Shown piece after piece: positions 1 to 8,241 of a stretch of 37,251 nucleotides of DNA. The position numbers were made by a program, and so were the translations under genes. This DNA comes from Pseudoalteromonas caenipelagi (lineage in GTDB: Bacteria > Pseudomonadota > Gammaproteobacteria > Enterobacterales > Alteromonadaceae), in assembly GCF_013140855.1 (NCBI RefSeq), contig NZ_JABBPG010000016.1, forward strand, positions 1 to 37,251. Direction: 5' to 3'. The notes under the pieces were generated by a model. That model had not been told where the DNA came from. It saw only the letters and a list, made by a program, of their open reading frames with translations, and made no database searches. Within the stretch, counting starts at the first letter, position 1. Every line of letters starts with the position of its first letter.

Positions 1-55
1 AAGTGTAGTGATACATTAAGCTAACCAGTACTAATTACCCGTGAGGCTTAACCAT
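1..55 (+). rRNA. rrl: 23S rRNA, 3' end (partial)
   Basis: The window opens inside the conserved 3' terminus of 23S rRNA; the stretch ending GTGAGGCTTAACC matches the usual gammaproteobacterial 23S end. Only about 55 nt are present, and the exact last base is estimated from the E. coli end. Two 5S genes follow on the same strand, so this is the distal part of an rrn operon. Confidence 0.9.
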
Positions 56-180
56 ACAACGCCAAAGTGGTTTTACACGCTAGAAGTTAGTGTTACTAAA
101 GTAGCGTTTTACGAATTATCAGAATTTCCGAATTTTAAGAATTAAACAAGGTGAACGACGAAGCGGTATCGCGAAATCGA

Positions 181-237
181 TTCACCTTGCGCAAATGGAA
201 TGTTCGTGCAAAGCACGATGTGATTAAACATTTGCAC
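181..237. repeat. Palindromic repeat in the 23S-5S spacer
   Basis: The 23S-5S spacer (56-245) contains TTCACCTTGCGCAAATGGAA near 181 and ATTAAACATTTGCAC ending at 237. The arms GCAAATG and CATTTGC can pair, with an inner TCGTGC/GCACGA pair. The same outer arms, with a different centre, recur at 36870-36926 and 37158-37214 in the right flank. It looks like a dispersed host palindrome that may fold in the precursor rRNA. The rest of the spacer shows no gene. Confidence 0.6.
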
Positions 238-245
238 TCCAGTTT

Positions 246-361
246 TCCTGGTGAACATAGCGTTTTGGAACCACCTGACCCCATGCCGAACTCAGAAGTG
301 AAACGAAACAGCGTCGATGATAGTGTGGCAGCTGCCATGTGAAAGTAGAACATCGCCAGGT
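246..361 (+). rRNA. rrf: 5S rRNA, copy 1
   Basis: About 116 nt containing the conserved 5S core CCACCTGACCCCATGCCGAA and GAACTCAGAAGTGAAAC. The terminal helix is formed by CCTGG (247-251) and CCAGG near 360. Ends were set by aligning with the second copy; the true processed ends may differ by a few bases. Confidence 0.93.
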
Positions 362-407
362 CCCAAATTATAAAGTTATAAAAATAAGAATAAAAAGTAA
401 AGAATTT

Positions 408-523
408 GCTTGATGACCATAGCGTTTTGGAACCACCTGACCCCATGCCGAACTCAGAAGTGAAACAAAACAGCGTCGATGATAGTGTGGCAGCTGCCAT
501 GTGAAAGTAGAACATCGTCAAGC
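408..523 (+). rRNA. rrf: 5S rRNA, copy 2 (tandem)
   Basis: Second 5S gene 46 nt after the first, almost identical through the core but with a different terminal helix (GCTTGA/TCAAGC). Tandem 5S genes at the end of an rrn operon are common in marine gammaproteobacteria. The prophage starts 9 nt after this gene, so the operon's terminator now lies 36 kb away at 36511-36545. Confidence 0.93.
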
Positions 524-526
524 ACC

Positions 527-532
527 TAATTA
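527..532. repeat. Target-site duplication, left copy
   Basis: TAATTA directly before the prophage terminus TGATG; the identical TAATTA follows the other terminus at 36503-36508. Because the hexamer is its own reverse complement, a 5-bp duplication (as in Mu) with shifted element ends is also possible. Confidence 0.75.
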
Positions 533-624
533 TGATGCCGCGCGCGAAAACTTAGCGCGAATTGCGCGAAAACTGCGAATTTTGCATTTTTGAATAGTTG
601 AAAGGGCTTTTGAATATTTCAAAG
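533..624. repeat. Prophage left end: putative transposase-binding sites
   Basis: Two copies of CGAAAACT (545-552, 567-574) and two inner sites containing GAATAGTTGAAAG (592-604) and GAATATTTCAAAG (612-624). The right end has the same motifs inverted. The outer CGAAAACT lies 12 bp from the terminus at both ends, and AATATTTCAAA starts 80 bp from the terminus at both ends. This matches the multi-site ends expected for a Mu-type transpososome. No gene lies between 533 and 624. Confidence 0.8.
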
Positions 625-1602
625 CTATTTATTGGGTGTTTCAAACTCAATCGACAGGGTTAGACCTGAGTCTGATAGTTCATATTGGGTTCGAGTCACC
701 ACCCATTCACCCTCAATACCTTCCCTGAACCCTTTCAGTATTAACTTACTTTCAGCCAACACATTGAGGTTATCGCTTGTACATGGCATCGAGAGCGAGC
801 CAGTAGAGGTGCCTCTTTTTAATGCTGAGAGTTTGGCTTTAGCTGCCCGTGTTGCGCTTCCTTCGTCATCATACGTGTGCTTTAGTTTGAATACAGGCTC
901 ATCATTGCCCACGTTGACTGCCACTTGTTCACCAGTGCTATGGTCATGCCAAAACGCTTGGGTGCTTTGGTACTTTCCTCTGTCCGCCATTACCACCTGT
1001 ATATTGCTTATTTCGTCTTTTTTTACCACTACTGAGGGCAATTGTTTACCACTTGCACTCTTTGAGTCGCCTTTGGTGGTAAACAATAGATGTGAGGTGG
1101 CAACTTTACCTACAGCGTCGTACTCTTTGGCTAACCGAGTGACCAGGTGTAAATCGTGCTCGTTTGTCTGATCTAAATGCGTAATTGGCAGACTAGCTAG
1201 CGTTGGTGCAATAGCGGGTGTTAATCCGTTTCTACCTGCAACAGCTTCTAATATGCTGCCTAATGTCTCATTATCCCAACTGCCTGTTCGTCGTTCCTTG
1301 AGTGACGTGCGCATGTCTGCCGCTTTAGCACGTATTTCAATAGTGTCGGGGCTGCTAGAGATAGTTAACTCATCTACCGTATACAGTCCTTTATCAGCTA
1401 TTTGCTCATCAATGCCTATCAAAACAGCCAGCTCAGCCCCTTGAGTCGGTAGCTCAAATTGATTGTCTCTGTCATCTAATACAATCGTTAACGTGTCCGA
1501 GTCTAAACCAGCCTCGTCGGTTATGCTCAGAGACAACAACCTGTCGGCAACTTTGCTCGTGATGTCTACGCTATCCGCGATTATTTGAAATGTTGGTCGC
1601 AT
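625..1602 (-). CDS. D: P2 gpD-like tail baseplate hub protein
   Basis: Last gene of the tail operon, next to the prophage end. The 325-residue protein starts MRPTFQIIAD and resembles the phage late control gene D family (P2 gpD), which forms the hub under the central tail tube and carries the spike. Family features seen are the early SLSITDEAGLDSDTLTIVLDD strand region and the stretch around TLGSILEAVAGRNGL. Length is typical for gpD. The ATG at 1602 is preceded by GGGA at a good distance; an earlier GTG at 1614 is possible. It overlaps the end of the X gene by a few bases, as in other P2-type tail operons. Confidence 0.9.
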   Translation of the reverse strand: MRPTFQIIADSVDITSKVADRLLSLSITDEAGLDSDTLTIVLDDRDNQFELPTQGAELAVLIGIDEQIADKGLYTVDELTISSSPDTIEIRAKAADMRTSLKERRTGSWDNETLGSILEAVAGRNGLTPAIAPTLASLPITHLDQTNEHDLHLVTRLAKEYDAVGKVATSHLLFTTKGDSKSASGKQLPSVVVKKDEISNIQVVMADRGKYQSTQAFWHDHSTGEQVAVNVGNDEPVFKLKHTYDDEGSATRAAKAKLSALKRGTSTGSLSMPCTSDNLNVLAESKLILKGFREGIEGEWVVTRTQYELSDSGLTLSIEFETPNK

Positions 1603-1604
1603 TG

Positions 1605-1808
1605 TTAATCCCACAACTTAATGGTTTTTTGTTGTGCTTGTGTTTGTACTTCTGGCAGTTCAATGACTGTACCTGCGGGTAATTTAGCAGGTTGATTCGC
1701 TAATGTTGGATTTGCGTTATAAACAGCTTCAACAGTGCCGTTTAAATGACCGTAGTGCTCGAAACAGATTGCATCTAACCGTTCAGTATCTTTCGTTCTA
1801 TATAGCAT
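1605..1808 (-). CDS. X: P2 gpX-like tail protein
   Basis: A 67-residue protein beginning MLYRTKDTERLDAICFEHYG, with a LysM-like fold signature (AVYNANPTLAN followed by LPAGTVIELPE) typical of the phage tail protein X family. It is thought to help finish the baseplate hub. The downstream ATG at 1808 was chosen because the U gene ends there (1798) and X proteins start like this; an upstream ATG at 1820 would add four residues. It sits between U and D, as in many P2-related prophages. Confidence 0.88.
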   Translation of the reverse strand: MLYRTKDTERLDAICFEHYGHLNGTVEAVYNANPTLANQPAKLPAGTVIELPEVQTQAQQKTIKLWD

Positions 1809-2199
1809 TGTCATCACCATAGTATTTTAGCGTGATATTGAACTCTATTTTTTCTGCCACCCCAGCCACACGTATATCTGTTTGCGTTTCTTCTATTCTA
1901 GTGATCACATAGTTGCCGCGCACGTAGCCCAGCCCATCTACCAGCAAAAGAGGTTTACCTTTTACCGCTTCTGCTCGCATTGCTTCTACCTGAAATAACC
2001 CACCGTTAAAATGGGGGTAAATTGTGCCCGTCATTGTTACTTCGTCGTAGCCAGGCCCAATGTATTGCATTGCAGGTGTTCGGCTCAATCGCTCTTGTGA
2101 ACGCCAGCGATACTCACTGACTCGTCTAAACTCAGAGTATGCGGCGCTATGGACTGAAAATCGGTAATCACCCAACGCAATCATTACATCACTCGTCAT
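1798..2199 (-). CDS. U: P2 gpU-like tail terminator/completion protein
   Basis: A 133-residue protein of the phage P2 GpU family. It has the characteristic N-terminal LGDYRFSVHSAAYSEF and the central YIGPGYDEVTMTGTIYPHFNGG. In P2, gpU is needed for tail completion. The start overlaps the end of the tape-measure gene (2189) and the stop overlaps X, so the genes are translationally coupled. Confidence 0.92.
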   Translation of the reverse strand: MTSDVMIALGDYRFSVHSAAYSEFRRVSEYRWRSQERLSRTPAMQYIGPGYDEVTMTGTIYPHFNGGLFQVEAMRAEAVKGKPLLLVDGLGYVRGNYVITRIEETQTDIRVAGVAEKIEFNITLKYYGDDNAI

Positions 2200-5100
2200 A
2201 TAACTTCCCTCGTTGATTTTGTGCTTTTCGTTTGTCTATTTCGCGCATGATGCGATCAACCAGTGCTTTTTCGTTCTCACCTGGTTGCTGATTAATGGTC
2301 ACATACCAAGTGTGGTTTTCATTGTGTTCAACAGTTTTATGCAGACCCGAGCGGCCAGGTTCTTTACGTTCATCAACTTTACTTGCTTGATTGAGCCTTT
2401 CTAAATACGGGGTCGGTGTTCGCTCTGTCTTTTCTTTGTATCGCGTTGTGTTCTCTAAATTTGGCAGAGTCGATGACGTTACAGGTTCTAGTTGTTGTTT
2501 GACTTGCTGAGTGAGCGAACTAGGCGCAGCGGATTTTACAGGCTGCAATTGCTGCACAACTGGCTGTGTTAGCGCGTTTGGCTTGATTGTTGGCACTTCG
2601 CCAACTTCAACGCTTCCTTTATAAAGTGCGGAACCCTCAACGCTTGGCAACGTTGGCTGTGCAACAGGCGCTAGTTGTTGTTTGACGTGTTGAGTGAGTA
2701 AACCAGGTGCATCGGATTTTACAGGCTGCAATTGCTGTACAATGGGCTGCGTTAGCGCGTTTGGCTTGATTGTTGGCACTTCGCCAACCTCAACCCGTCC
2801 TTTAAAGAGTGCGGAACCCTCAACGCTTGGCAACGTCGGCTGTGCAACAGGCGCTAGTTGTTGTTTGACTTGTTGAGTGAGTAAACCAGGTGCATCGGAT
2901 TTTACAGGCTGCAATTGCTGTACAACGGGTTGTGTTAGCGCGTTTGGCTTGATTGTTGGCACTTCGCCAACCTCAACCCGTCCTTTATAGAGTGCGGAAC
3001 TCTCAACACTTGGCAACGTCGGCTGTGCAACAGGCGCTAGTTGTTGGCTGACTTGCTGAGTGAGCGAACTAGGCGCAGCGGGGTTTGCAAACTGAACTTG
3101 CTGCACAATCGGTTGATTTGTGCTTGTGCTGCTTGCTGGTAAATCACTTGCCATGGCTGGCGTAACAGCCATCGTGCTAGCCAGTGCAATGGGTTTAATT
3201 AGGCTTGTACCAGGCTTTTGCTCTTCATCATCGCCAAAACCCAACCAACCGCCAACACTGTTGATTGCATCGCCCAATTTGCCAAATGCTGAGAGGGTTT
3301 TATCTATGAACCATAACGCGGCTCTAAATGGTGTGGTGACTATATTCACTAACCCACCAAAAACAGCACCAACCGTTTGCCCAGCACTTGCAAATCCCGC
3401 CAGTTCATCGCTTACCATATTCACAGGGGTGAACAAATTCGACACCCAATTAAACACAGTGCCGAGACCATCGCCAATCCAGCCAAGTAGCTTACCAACT
3501 GGGGTCAAGCTGCTTGTTAGCGGCTTTATCGCACTTACAAACCCATCCCATAGGCCACCCATAAACGCCTTTATGGGCTGCCAGTACTTGTAAACGAGTA
3601 CCGCACCAGCCGCTATCGCCATCACAGCCCAGCCAATTGGCGTTGTTAGTAGCGCGGTTCCCATGGCTTTAATGCCCACTGCAACTGCTGGCAGTGTGAC
3701 AGTTGCAAATGTAATTAACCCCGCTTTTAGTGCCCCTAACTTACTGGCAAATGCTAATACTCCTGAGCCTGCGCCCAATGCGTTGGTTGTTGCCGCCGTC
3801 GCGGCAGCGGTGGTATTAAATGAGGCGAGATTAAACCGTCCCATAGTCACCATGGCACTGAGTGTTTTAACTGCAATACCTGCTTTAATCCAACCGCCAG
3901 CTAAAAATGTAGATGCATAACCCGCTGCAATAGAGGTTACTTTTATGGTGGTTAAACCAACGGCTAGGCCAACCGCCACTTTTGTAGCGACTGGGAACGT
4001 ATGCGCTACCGTTGCTATGCCATCAACTACAGTACCTAGCGAACCAGCAACCCAGTTAACAGCAGGTAATAGCACTGAGCCAATGTTAACACCGAGTCGA
4101 TTAACCTGGTTCTTCAGTAGAGTCAGGCTGTTTGCTGTGGTGTTGCTCCTTACTGCAAACTCTTTTTGCATAGAGCCTGCATAGTTGCCTTGTTTTGAAA
4201 CCAGTTTGAGTGCTTTTTTATAGTTGTCTAAGCCACCGACCAACTTAGCCATATCATCAGCATATTCTGCGCCAAACATATCGGCCAGCACGCCCGTTAC
4301 ATCGTCGGCTTTTTCCAGTGTCTCTAAAAATGAAATGAGTGCGCCTTGGGCGTCTTCTTCAATGTTTTGCTTCAGCTCTGCGGCACTCATTCCGAGAGTC
4401 GATAACCCTTTTTGAAATGATTTACTTTGCTTGTCTGCTGTTTTTAACTTCAGCAAGAGCGCATTGATACCCGTTGCAGCCACTTCGGGTGGGGTCTTTA
4501 GTTCTAGGAACGCCGCGCCCAACGCGCCAACTTGTTGCCCTGTTAACCCGAACAGTTTCGCCGTACTGCCTGCACGGTTTGCGATGTTGAGCATATCAGC
4601 GGCGCGGGCATCCATACTATTACTTAAATGGTTATAGGCGTCGCCTAAACTCACAACTTGCGTTTGATTGAGTTTGAATATGGAGCGCATCCCCGTCATA
4701 GCGGCCCCAGCTTCACGCCCCGACATATCAAATGCCACGCCCATTTTTGCGGCATCTTGGGCAAATATCAGCAGCTCTTTACGTGCAATACCTGCTTGAC
4801 CTGCGGCTGCTACAATGTCGCCAATGCCATCAGCGGCCATGGGTATAACCGTGCTGAGCCTCAGTACATCTTGCCCCATTTGAGCCAGCTCTAGAGGGGT
4901 ATCAAAATCAACAACCTTGCCCACGTCGGCCATGACGCTTTCAAACTTAACCGCTGCTGCAACTGGGGTCAGCATTGCGGTACCCAATGCCGCAGCATCG
5001 AGCATTTGATTACGATAGTGATCACGTTTGGCCATCACTGTTTGATGGCGCTGCATGGTGGTTTGTAAATCAGCGTACTTTCGTTTTAGCGTTGTGAGTG

Positions 5101-5776
5101 TTTGGCCTAGCTGTGTATGTTTGTGCGATAGCTGTGTGGCTGTAATACCGCTTGCAGCCATCGTTTTACGATGTGTATTTAGCGCCCGTTGGCTATCGCC
5201 TAATCGAGTAGACAGCTTGTTCAGCTCTTTATGTGCAACACCAACTTTGTTTTTTAGTTTTGTGTGTTCAGTTGCTGCTTGAGCCAACGCTTTATTTGTT
5301 TTGCTTAAATCAGTTTGTGATTGCTGGTATGCAACTTTTGCTTGTTGCATTTCCTGTTTTGCCGCTTTAATGGCGGCCGTCATCGCCTCTGTTTTAGTCT
5401 CTGCATCGCGGTGCGTTTGTTTGAGCTGTGCTAATTTTTGCTGTGCTTTGGTGTAGGCGTTTTTTGCATTGATTGTTGACAGTGCAGCGTTATCTGCCGC
5501 TTTTGCCAGTTGAGCGTGTGTCGCATGTGATTGTTTCAGCTCTGACTGGTATTGCTGCAACTTATTGCGTGCTGACTCAATATCAGCTCGCGTTGCTTTG
5601 AGCTGCTCGCTAACTGTTTTAAATCCGCTAATCGCGTTTGATGTAGACTCAACCTGTTTAACCGTTTCGCCCAATCTGTTAAATTGGTTTACACTTTGAC
5701 CAATAACGGTTTTAAAACTACCCGCAAGGGCCGCACCAATGATGACTGAAACTGCTAACGACTTACCGACTGCCAT
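2189..5776 (-). CDS. T: Tail tape-measure protein (P2 gpT-like)
   Basis: About 1195 residues. Layout: a long coiled coil rich in K, Q and A (roughly residues 40-260); a TP901-type tape-measure core (about 275-560, including AAVKFESVMADVGKVVDFD and GDIVAAAGQAGIA); a hydrophobic alanine/glycine-rich part (about 570-760); and a C-terminal region with 61-residue tandem repeats (about 885-1100). It sets tail length and sits inside the tube. I chose ATG 5776 (MAVGKSLAVSV) because AGGT lies 7 nt upstream; an ATG at 5800 is the alternative. Position after E/E' and before U fits P2. Confidence 0.93.
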   Translation of the reverse strand: MAVGKSLAVSVIIGAALAGSFKTVIGQSVNQFNRLGETVKQVESTSNAISGFKTVSEQLKATRADIESARNKLQQYQSELKQSHATHAQLAKAADNAALSTINAKNAYTKAQQKLAQLKQTHRDAETKTEAMTAAIKAAKQEMQQAKVAYQQSQTDLSKTNKALAQAATEHTKLKNKVGVAHKELNKLSTRLGDSQRALNTHRKTMAASGITATQLSHKHTQLGQTLTTLKRKYADLQTTMQRHQTVMAKRDHYRNQMLDAAALGTAMLTPVAAAVKFESVMADVGKVVDFDTPLELAQMGQDVLRLSTVIPMAADGIGDIVAAAGQAGIARKELLIFAQDAAKMGVAFDMSGREAGAAMTGMRSIFKLNQTQVVSLGDAYNHLSNSMDARAADMLNIANRAGSTAKLFGLTGQQVGALGAAFLELKTPPEVAATGINALLLKLKTADKQSKSFQKGLSTLGMSAAELKQNIEEDAQGALISFLETLEKADDVTGVLADMFGAEYADDMAKLVGGLDNYKKALKLVSKQGNYAGSMQKEFAVRSNTTANSLTLLKNQVNRLGVNIGSVLLPAVNWVAGSLGTVVDGIATVAHTFPVATKVAVGLAVGLTTIKVTSIAAGYASTFLAGGWIKAGIAVKTLSAMVTMGRFNLASFNTTAAATAATTNALGAGSGVLAFASKLGALKAGLITFATVTLPAVAVGIKAMGTALLTTPIGWAVMAIAAGAVLVYKYWQPIKAFMGGLWDGFVSAIKPLTSSLTPVGKLLGWIGDGLGTVFNWVSNLFTPVNMVSDELAGFASAGQTVGAVFGGLVNIVTTPFRAALWFIDKTLSAFGKLGDAINSVGGWLGFGDDEEQKPGTSLIKPIALASTMAVTPAMASDLPASSTSTNQPIVQQVQFANPAAPSSLTQQVSQQLAPVAQPTLPSVESSALYKGRVEVGEVPTIKPNALTQPVVQQLQPVKSDAPGLLTQQVKQQLAPVAQPTLPSVEGSALFKGRVEVGEVPTIKPNALTQPIVQQLQPVKSDAPGLLTQHVKQQLAPVAQPTLPSVEGSALYKGSVEVGEVPTIKPNALTQPVVQQLQPVKSAAPSSLTQQVKQQLEPVTSSTLPNLENTTRYKEKTERTPTPYLERLNQASKVDERKEPGRSGLHKTVEHNENHTWYVTINQQPGENEKALVDRIMREIDKRKAQNQRGKLYDE
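2490..3100 (-). repeat. 183-bp in-frame tandem repeats in the tape-measure gene
   Basis: Sequence around GCTTGATTGTTGGCACTTCG recurs at 2581, 2764 and 2947, exactly 183 bp apart, with partial units on both sides. Each unit encodes 61 residues containing QQLAPVAQPTLPSVE and VEVGEVPTIKPNALTQP. The period is a whole number of codons, so copy-number change would alter protein length without a frameshift. Confidence 0.9.
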
Positions 5777-6062
5777 AATAAATACCTGGTTAAGTTGCAT
5801 TGAGAAACTACTGAACTTTAAAGTGCTGTATAGCTTCAGTTTTATAGGCGCGTTTGCCTATCTGCTGTTTTCCTCCGATTGGGTAGCGGCCTTAATCGGT
5901 GCGCCAGTATTAGCGGCGTTGTTAACGCTCAGTTTCTCTTTGATTGTATTTGTGGTGGGGATCATGATGCTGATCCCCCTTGGAGTGTGGCTATTAGCTC
6001 GTAGTATTTTGTTGCCTCTTCTGCTGGCATCTCCAACCACTCACCAATCCCGCCTCCCGTAA
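5739..6062 (+). CDS. Possible antisense membrane protein in the tail cluster
   Basis: A 107-residue plus-strand reading frame opposite the start of the tape-measure gene, the 185-bp gap before it, and E'. An AAGGG at 5726-5730 lies 8 nt before the ATG. The product is strongly hydrophobic, with about three predicted membrane segments: FSFIGAFAYLLFSS, WVAALIGAPVLAALLTLSF, and SLIVFVVGIMMLIPLGVWLL. I do not recognise it. Part of the frame (5962-6062) is unavoidably the complement of E', but 5777-5961 has no minus-strand gene. It could be a small exclusion-type membrane protein or a chance frame. Confidence 0.3.
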   Translation: MMTETANDLPTAIINTWLSCIEKLLNFKVLYSFSFIGAFAYLLFSSDWVAALIGAPVLAALLTLSFSLIVFVVGIMMLIPLGVWLLARSILLPLLLASPTTHQSRLP

Positions 6063-6350
6063 AGTGGGCTAGCGCCAAAACTAGCCCTCGGATCTCAACT
6101 TCGTTTAGGACAAAAAACTGCGAAACGTGTTTTGCACCTGTTGATAATCAGACAAATCCAATTCATCCATAAAATCGGGTGCTTGCTCACATAAATTTGC
6201 AAACAAATCTTTTTCCGACTCTGCGTCAGATTTGCCGCTGGTCATTGAGCGTAGTTGGTCTTTGAGTTTGGGGCGGCGCATTGATAATTCGCTAACGGTC
6301 TCGCCCTTGTACTCGATGGGAAATGCTAATGTGATAGTTGTTGTGCTCAT
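5962..6350 (-). CDS. E': E-E' tail assembly chaperone, -1 frameshift fusion
   Basis: If ribosomes slip back one base at T TTT TTG (6117-6111), translation leaves gpE after residue 80 and continues for 49 codons to a TGA at 5964-5962. This gives a protein of about 129 residues. The added part, starting VLNEVEIRGLVLALAHF and containing FTGGGIGEWLEMP, closely resembles the E' tail of P2 (gpE+E' is 142 residues). Such E/E+E' pairs are chaperones for the tape measure during tail assembly. E' has no start codon of its own, so it would be missed by ordinary gene calling. Confidence 0.88.
6105..6350 (-). CDS. E: P2 gpE-like tail assembly chaperone
   Basis: An 81-residue protein of the phage tail assembly chaperone (gpE, P2 type) family. 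It begins MSTTTITLAFPIEYKGETVSEL and contains LSMRRPKLKDQL, both hallmarks of the family. It lies between the tube gene and the tape measure, as in P2. The last codons contain the slippery heptamer that makes the longer E-E' product. It starts 1 nt after the stop of the 64-residue gene upstream. Confidence 0.92.
   Translation of the reverse strand: MSTTTITLAFPIEYKGETVSELSMRRPKLKDQLRSMTSGKSDAESEKDLFANLCEQAPDFMDELDLSDYQQVQNTFRSFLS
6111..6117 (-). promoter_or_regulatory. Programmed -1 frameshift slippery site in E
   Basis: Read on the minus strand, the end of E is AGT TTT TTG TCC TAA, so the heptamer T TTT TTG lies in the correct frame register for a tandem -1 slip, two codons before the stop. 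P2 uses the same heptamer at the same place. Confidence 0.9.
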
Positions 6351-6545
6351 TTACTTGTCCTCAGTTTTAGTTTGACGAGATTTCGTTGCTGCTGGTTTTT
6401 GCTCTGAGAGCTTACCAGCGGCCAGCCAGTTGGCCGCTTGACGAGGTGTTAGCTCTATCGTATCGCCAGCGCTATACGCCTTGTGTTCATGTACAACAGT
6501 TTTAACCACATCATAGGTTTGTGTTTTTGCTTGTTTTGTTTGCAT
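6351..6545 (-). CDS. Small tail-cluster protein (DUF7210-like)
   Basis: A 64-residue basic, lysine-rich protein. It has one compact domain (YDVVKTVVHEHKAYSAGDTIELTPRQAANWLAAGKL) followed by a disordered charged tail. The domain resembles short proteins found near tube and capsid genes of transposable phages; the assignment is from memory. It is not part of the P2 set and is inserted between FII and E. Role unknown, probably structural or in assembly. Confidence 0.8.
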   Translation of the reverse strand: MQTKQAKTQTYDVVKTVVHEHKAYSAGDTIELTPRQAANWLAAGKLSEQKPAATKSRQTKTEDK

Positions 6546-6546
6546 G

Positions 6547-7065
6547 TTATAACTCCAAAATACCGCGACGTTGCGCGAGCACGTCTACACCGTTTATGAC
6601 TTGCACGTTATTGAGCTGGTCGATCTCAATGGGAGTTTGGCCGTCATACGTTAGTTTGTAATATGTGAGCATGGCTTTCAGTTTTAATTCGCCAGGCTTT
6701 TTACGCTCCCATGTTCCAAAATCAATTTCAGTCCAACGGCCTGTCATGACCACTTCAAACGGGACCTCTTTTGCATCATTTTCTGCTTTGAATGAACCTT
6801 TAATACGCAGCTTTAATCCGTTTATGTCTAAGGTGCCGTAGTTCTTAAAAATTCCGTTATTTGGTTCAGCAATGACCAGTTCGCTTAGCTCTAGTTTGTC
6901 TTGGCCCATATCCAGCTCAATTGGGCCAGCCAGCCCACTGCCCATATAGTCTTCGGTTATGCGCGTTAGCTTCGGCAATTGAACAGACACACCACGGCCG
7001 CCATAGCCTTCACCATCAATAAAGACGTTAAAGTCTTTCAGTGTATTTGGTAGTTGAACAGCCAT
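6547..7065 (-). CDS. FII: Major tail tube protein (P2 gpFII-like)
   Basis: A 172-residue protein of the phage major tail tube family. It starts MAVQLPNTLKDFNVFIDGEGYGG, with the typical KLTRITEDYMGSGLAGPIELDMG and the C-terminal INGVDVLAQRRGILEL. Length matches P2 gpFII (172). It polymerises into the inner tube. It directly follows the sheath gene, whose stop overlaps its start. Confidence 0.95.
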   Translation of the reverse strand: MAVQLPNTLKDFNVFIDGEGYGGRGVSVQLPKLTRITEDYMGSGLAGPIELDMGQDKLELSELVIAEPNNGIFKNYGTLDINGLKLRIKGSFKAENDAKEVPFEVVMTGRWTEIDFGTWERKKPGELKLKAMLTYYKLTYDGQTPIEIDQLNNVQVINGVDVLAQRRGILEL

Positions 7066-8240
7066 CAGAAAATCTCCTCTAGATATTTATCCGTCATGCG
7101 CGAGCGGAATGTGATCGACTCAGCGGGGTACACGGGCGTAAAATCGAAGTCGAAATACGTTTTACCTTGTGCAATCTGGCTGGGGGTGTTGAGTTCAGGG
7201 TCAGCCCAACATGAGCCGTTGACGATTGCACCAATGGCTTTTAAGTGCCGTAAAAACGCGTTAACACCTTCAACAACTTCTTTGAAGTAGGTTTCGCCCG
7301 ATACGCCCTTATCAACTGCCCATAGATGTGCTGCCAGTAATGAGTCGTTGATAATGTCGGCTGTACGCGCAACGCACTCATAAATCCACTTTGGATCAGC
7401 TGAGCAGTTGCGTGGCCCCCAAACGCGATAGCCTTTTTCGTTAATTATGGTGCCGACGTGCTCTTTGTTGAGTAGGTTTGCACGGCTTGCCACATCGCCC
7501 AATTCAAAGTCAATACTGCGCGTTGTGCCGACCATGCCATTAATCAACTTATTACTAATCGAGTGCCAAAAGCCTTGTTCGTTGTCGACTTTGGCTCGCA
7601 CACCTGCAACGCGGGCGCTATTTGGCTGGCTAATTTCGCCACTACTTGCCGTGTCCCATACCCGCACCCATGGGTCACATAGATATAGGCGCTTAGAGCC
7701 AAACTTGTTACGCAGTGCAATGGCATCGGCATCAGACGTATCAGGGCCACTGGCGTAAACCATCGCCCGCAATTTATCAGCAATGCTCACCATTTCAGTT
7801 ATAACTGCTTCAATATGATCAAAACCTGGGGCGATGAGGATACGGGGCTTAACACCTAATGAGCTTTTTGCAGCACGTAGCGCTTGTAGGCCCGTATATT
7901 GCTGTGTTGCTGCATCAACGCCGCCAATCACATTGGATTGCGTTTCAGCAGGGCTTGCGCCTTCAGGCACACGAACCACCACAACGATAGCGCCGCACTG
8001 GTCAAAAATGGCATCTAATGCTTGTGGCAAGGTGCCTTTACCATCGCCGACCATATCGAGCTTTGCAGCTTCCAGTCTGCTGCCCGCAATTAATGTAGGG
8101 GTGTTTAGTGGGAATGCAGCGGCATCCGCATCGGGTGCTGTGCCAACAACCCCAATCACTGACGTGGACGCCACTTGTATTGGACGTGGGCCGTCGTTGA
8201 GTTCGAGAACCTGCACGCCATGTAGATAATCTGTGCTCAT
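7065..8240 (-). CDS. FI: Contractile tail sheath protein (P2 gpFI-like)
   Basis: A 391-residue tail sheath protein. It begins DYLHGVQVLELNDGPRPIQVASTSVIGVVGTAP, contains RNCSADPKWIYECVARTADIINDSL and ends with the domain carrying FDFTPVYPAESITFRSRMT, all typical of P2-like sheaths (P2 FI is 396 residues). An AGGAG lies upstream of the ATG. Its presence shows that the phage is a myovirus. Confidence 0.95.
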   Translation of the reverse strand: MSTDYLHGVQVLELNDGPRPIQVASTSVIGVVGTAPDADAAAFPLNTPTLIAGSRLEAAKLDMVGDGKGTLPQALDAIFDQCGAIVVVVRVPEGASPAETQSNVIGGVDAATQQYTGLQALRAAKSSLGVKPRILIAPGFDHIEAVITEMVSIADKLRAMVYASGPDTSDADAIALRNKFGSKRLYLCDPWVRVWDTASSGEISQPNSARVAGVRAKVDNEQGFWHSISNKLINGMVGTTRSIDFELGDVASRANLLNKEHVGTIINEKGYRVWGPRNCSADPKWIYECVARTADIINDSLLAAHLWAVDKGVSGETYFKEVVEGVNAFLRHLKAIGAIVNGSCWADPELNTPSQIAQGKTYFDFDFTPVYPAESITFRSRMTDKYLEEIF

Positions 8241-8241
8241 G

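Noticed and set aside
151..342. Open frames across the 5S rRNA genes on both strands
   Set aside because: The sequence is plainly 23S-5S spacer and 5S rRNA; the frames are by-products of conserved rRNA.
3120..4894. Many plus-strand frames opposite the tape-measure gene
   Set aside because: Shadow frames caused by alanine-rich codons of the real gene; no consistent start signals.
5858..6040. 60-residue minus-strand frame before the tape measure
   Set aside because: Overlaps E' in another frame, and composition is unlike a folded protein.
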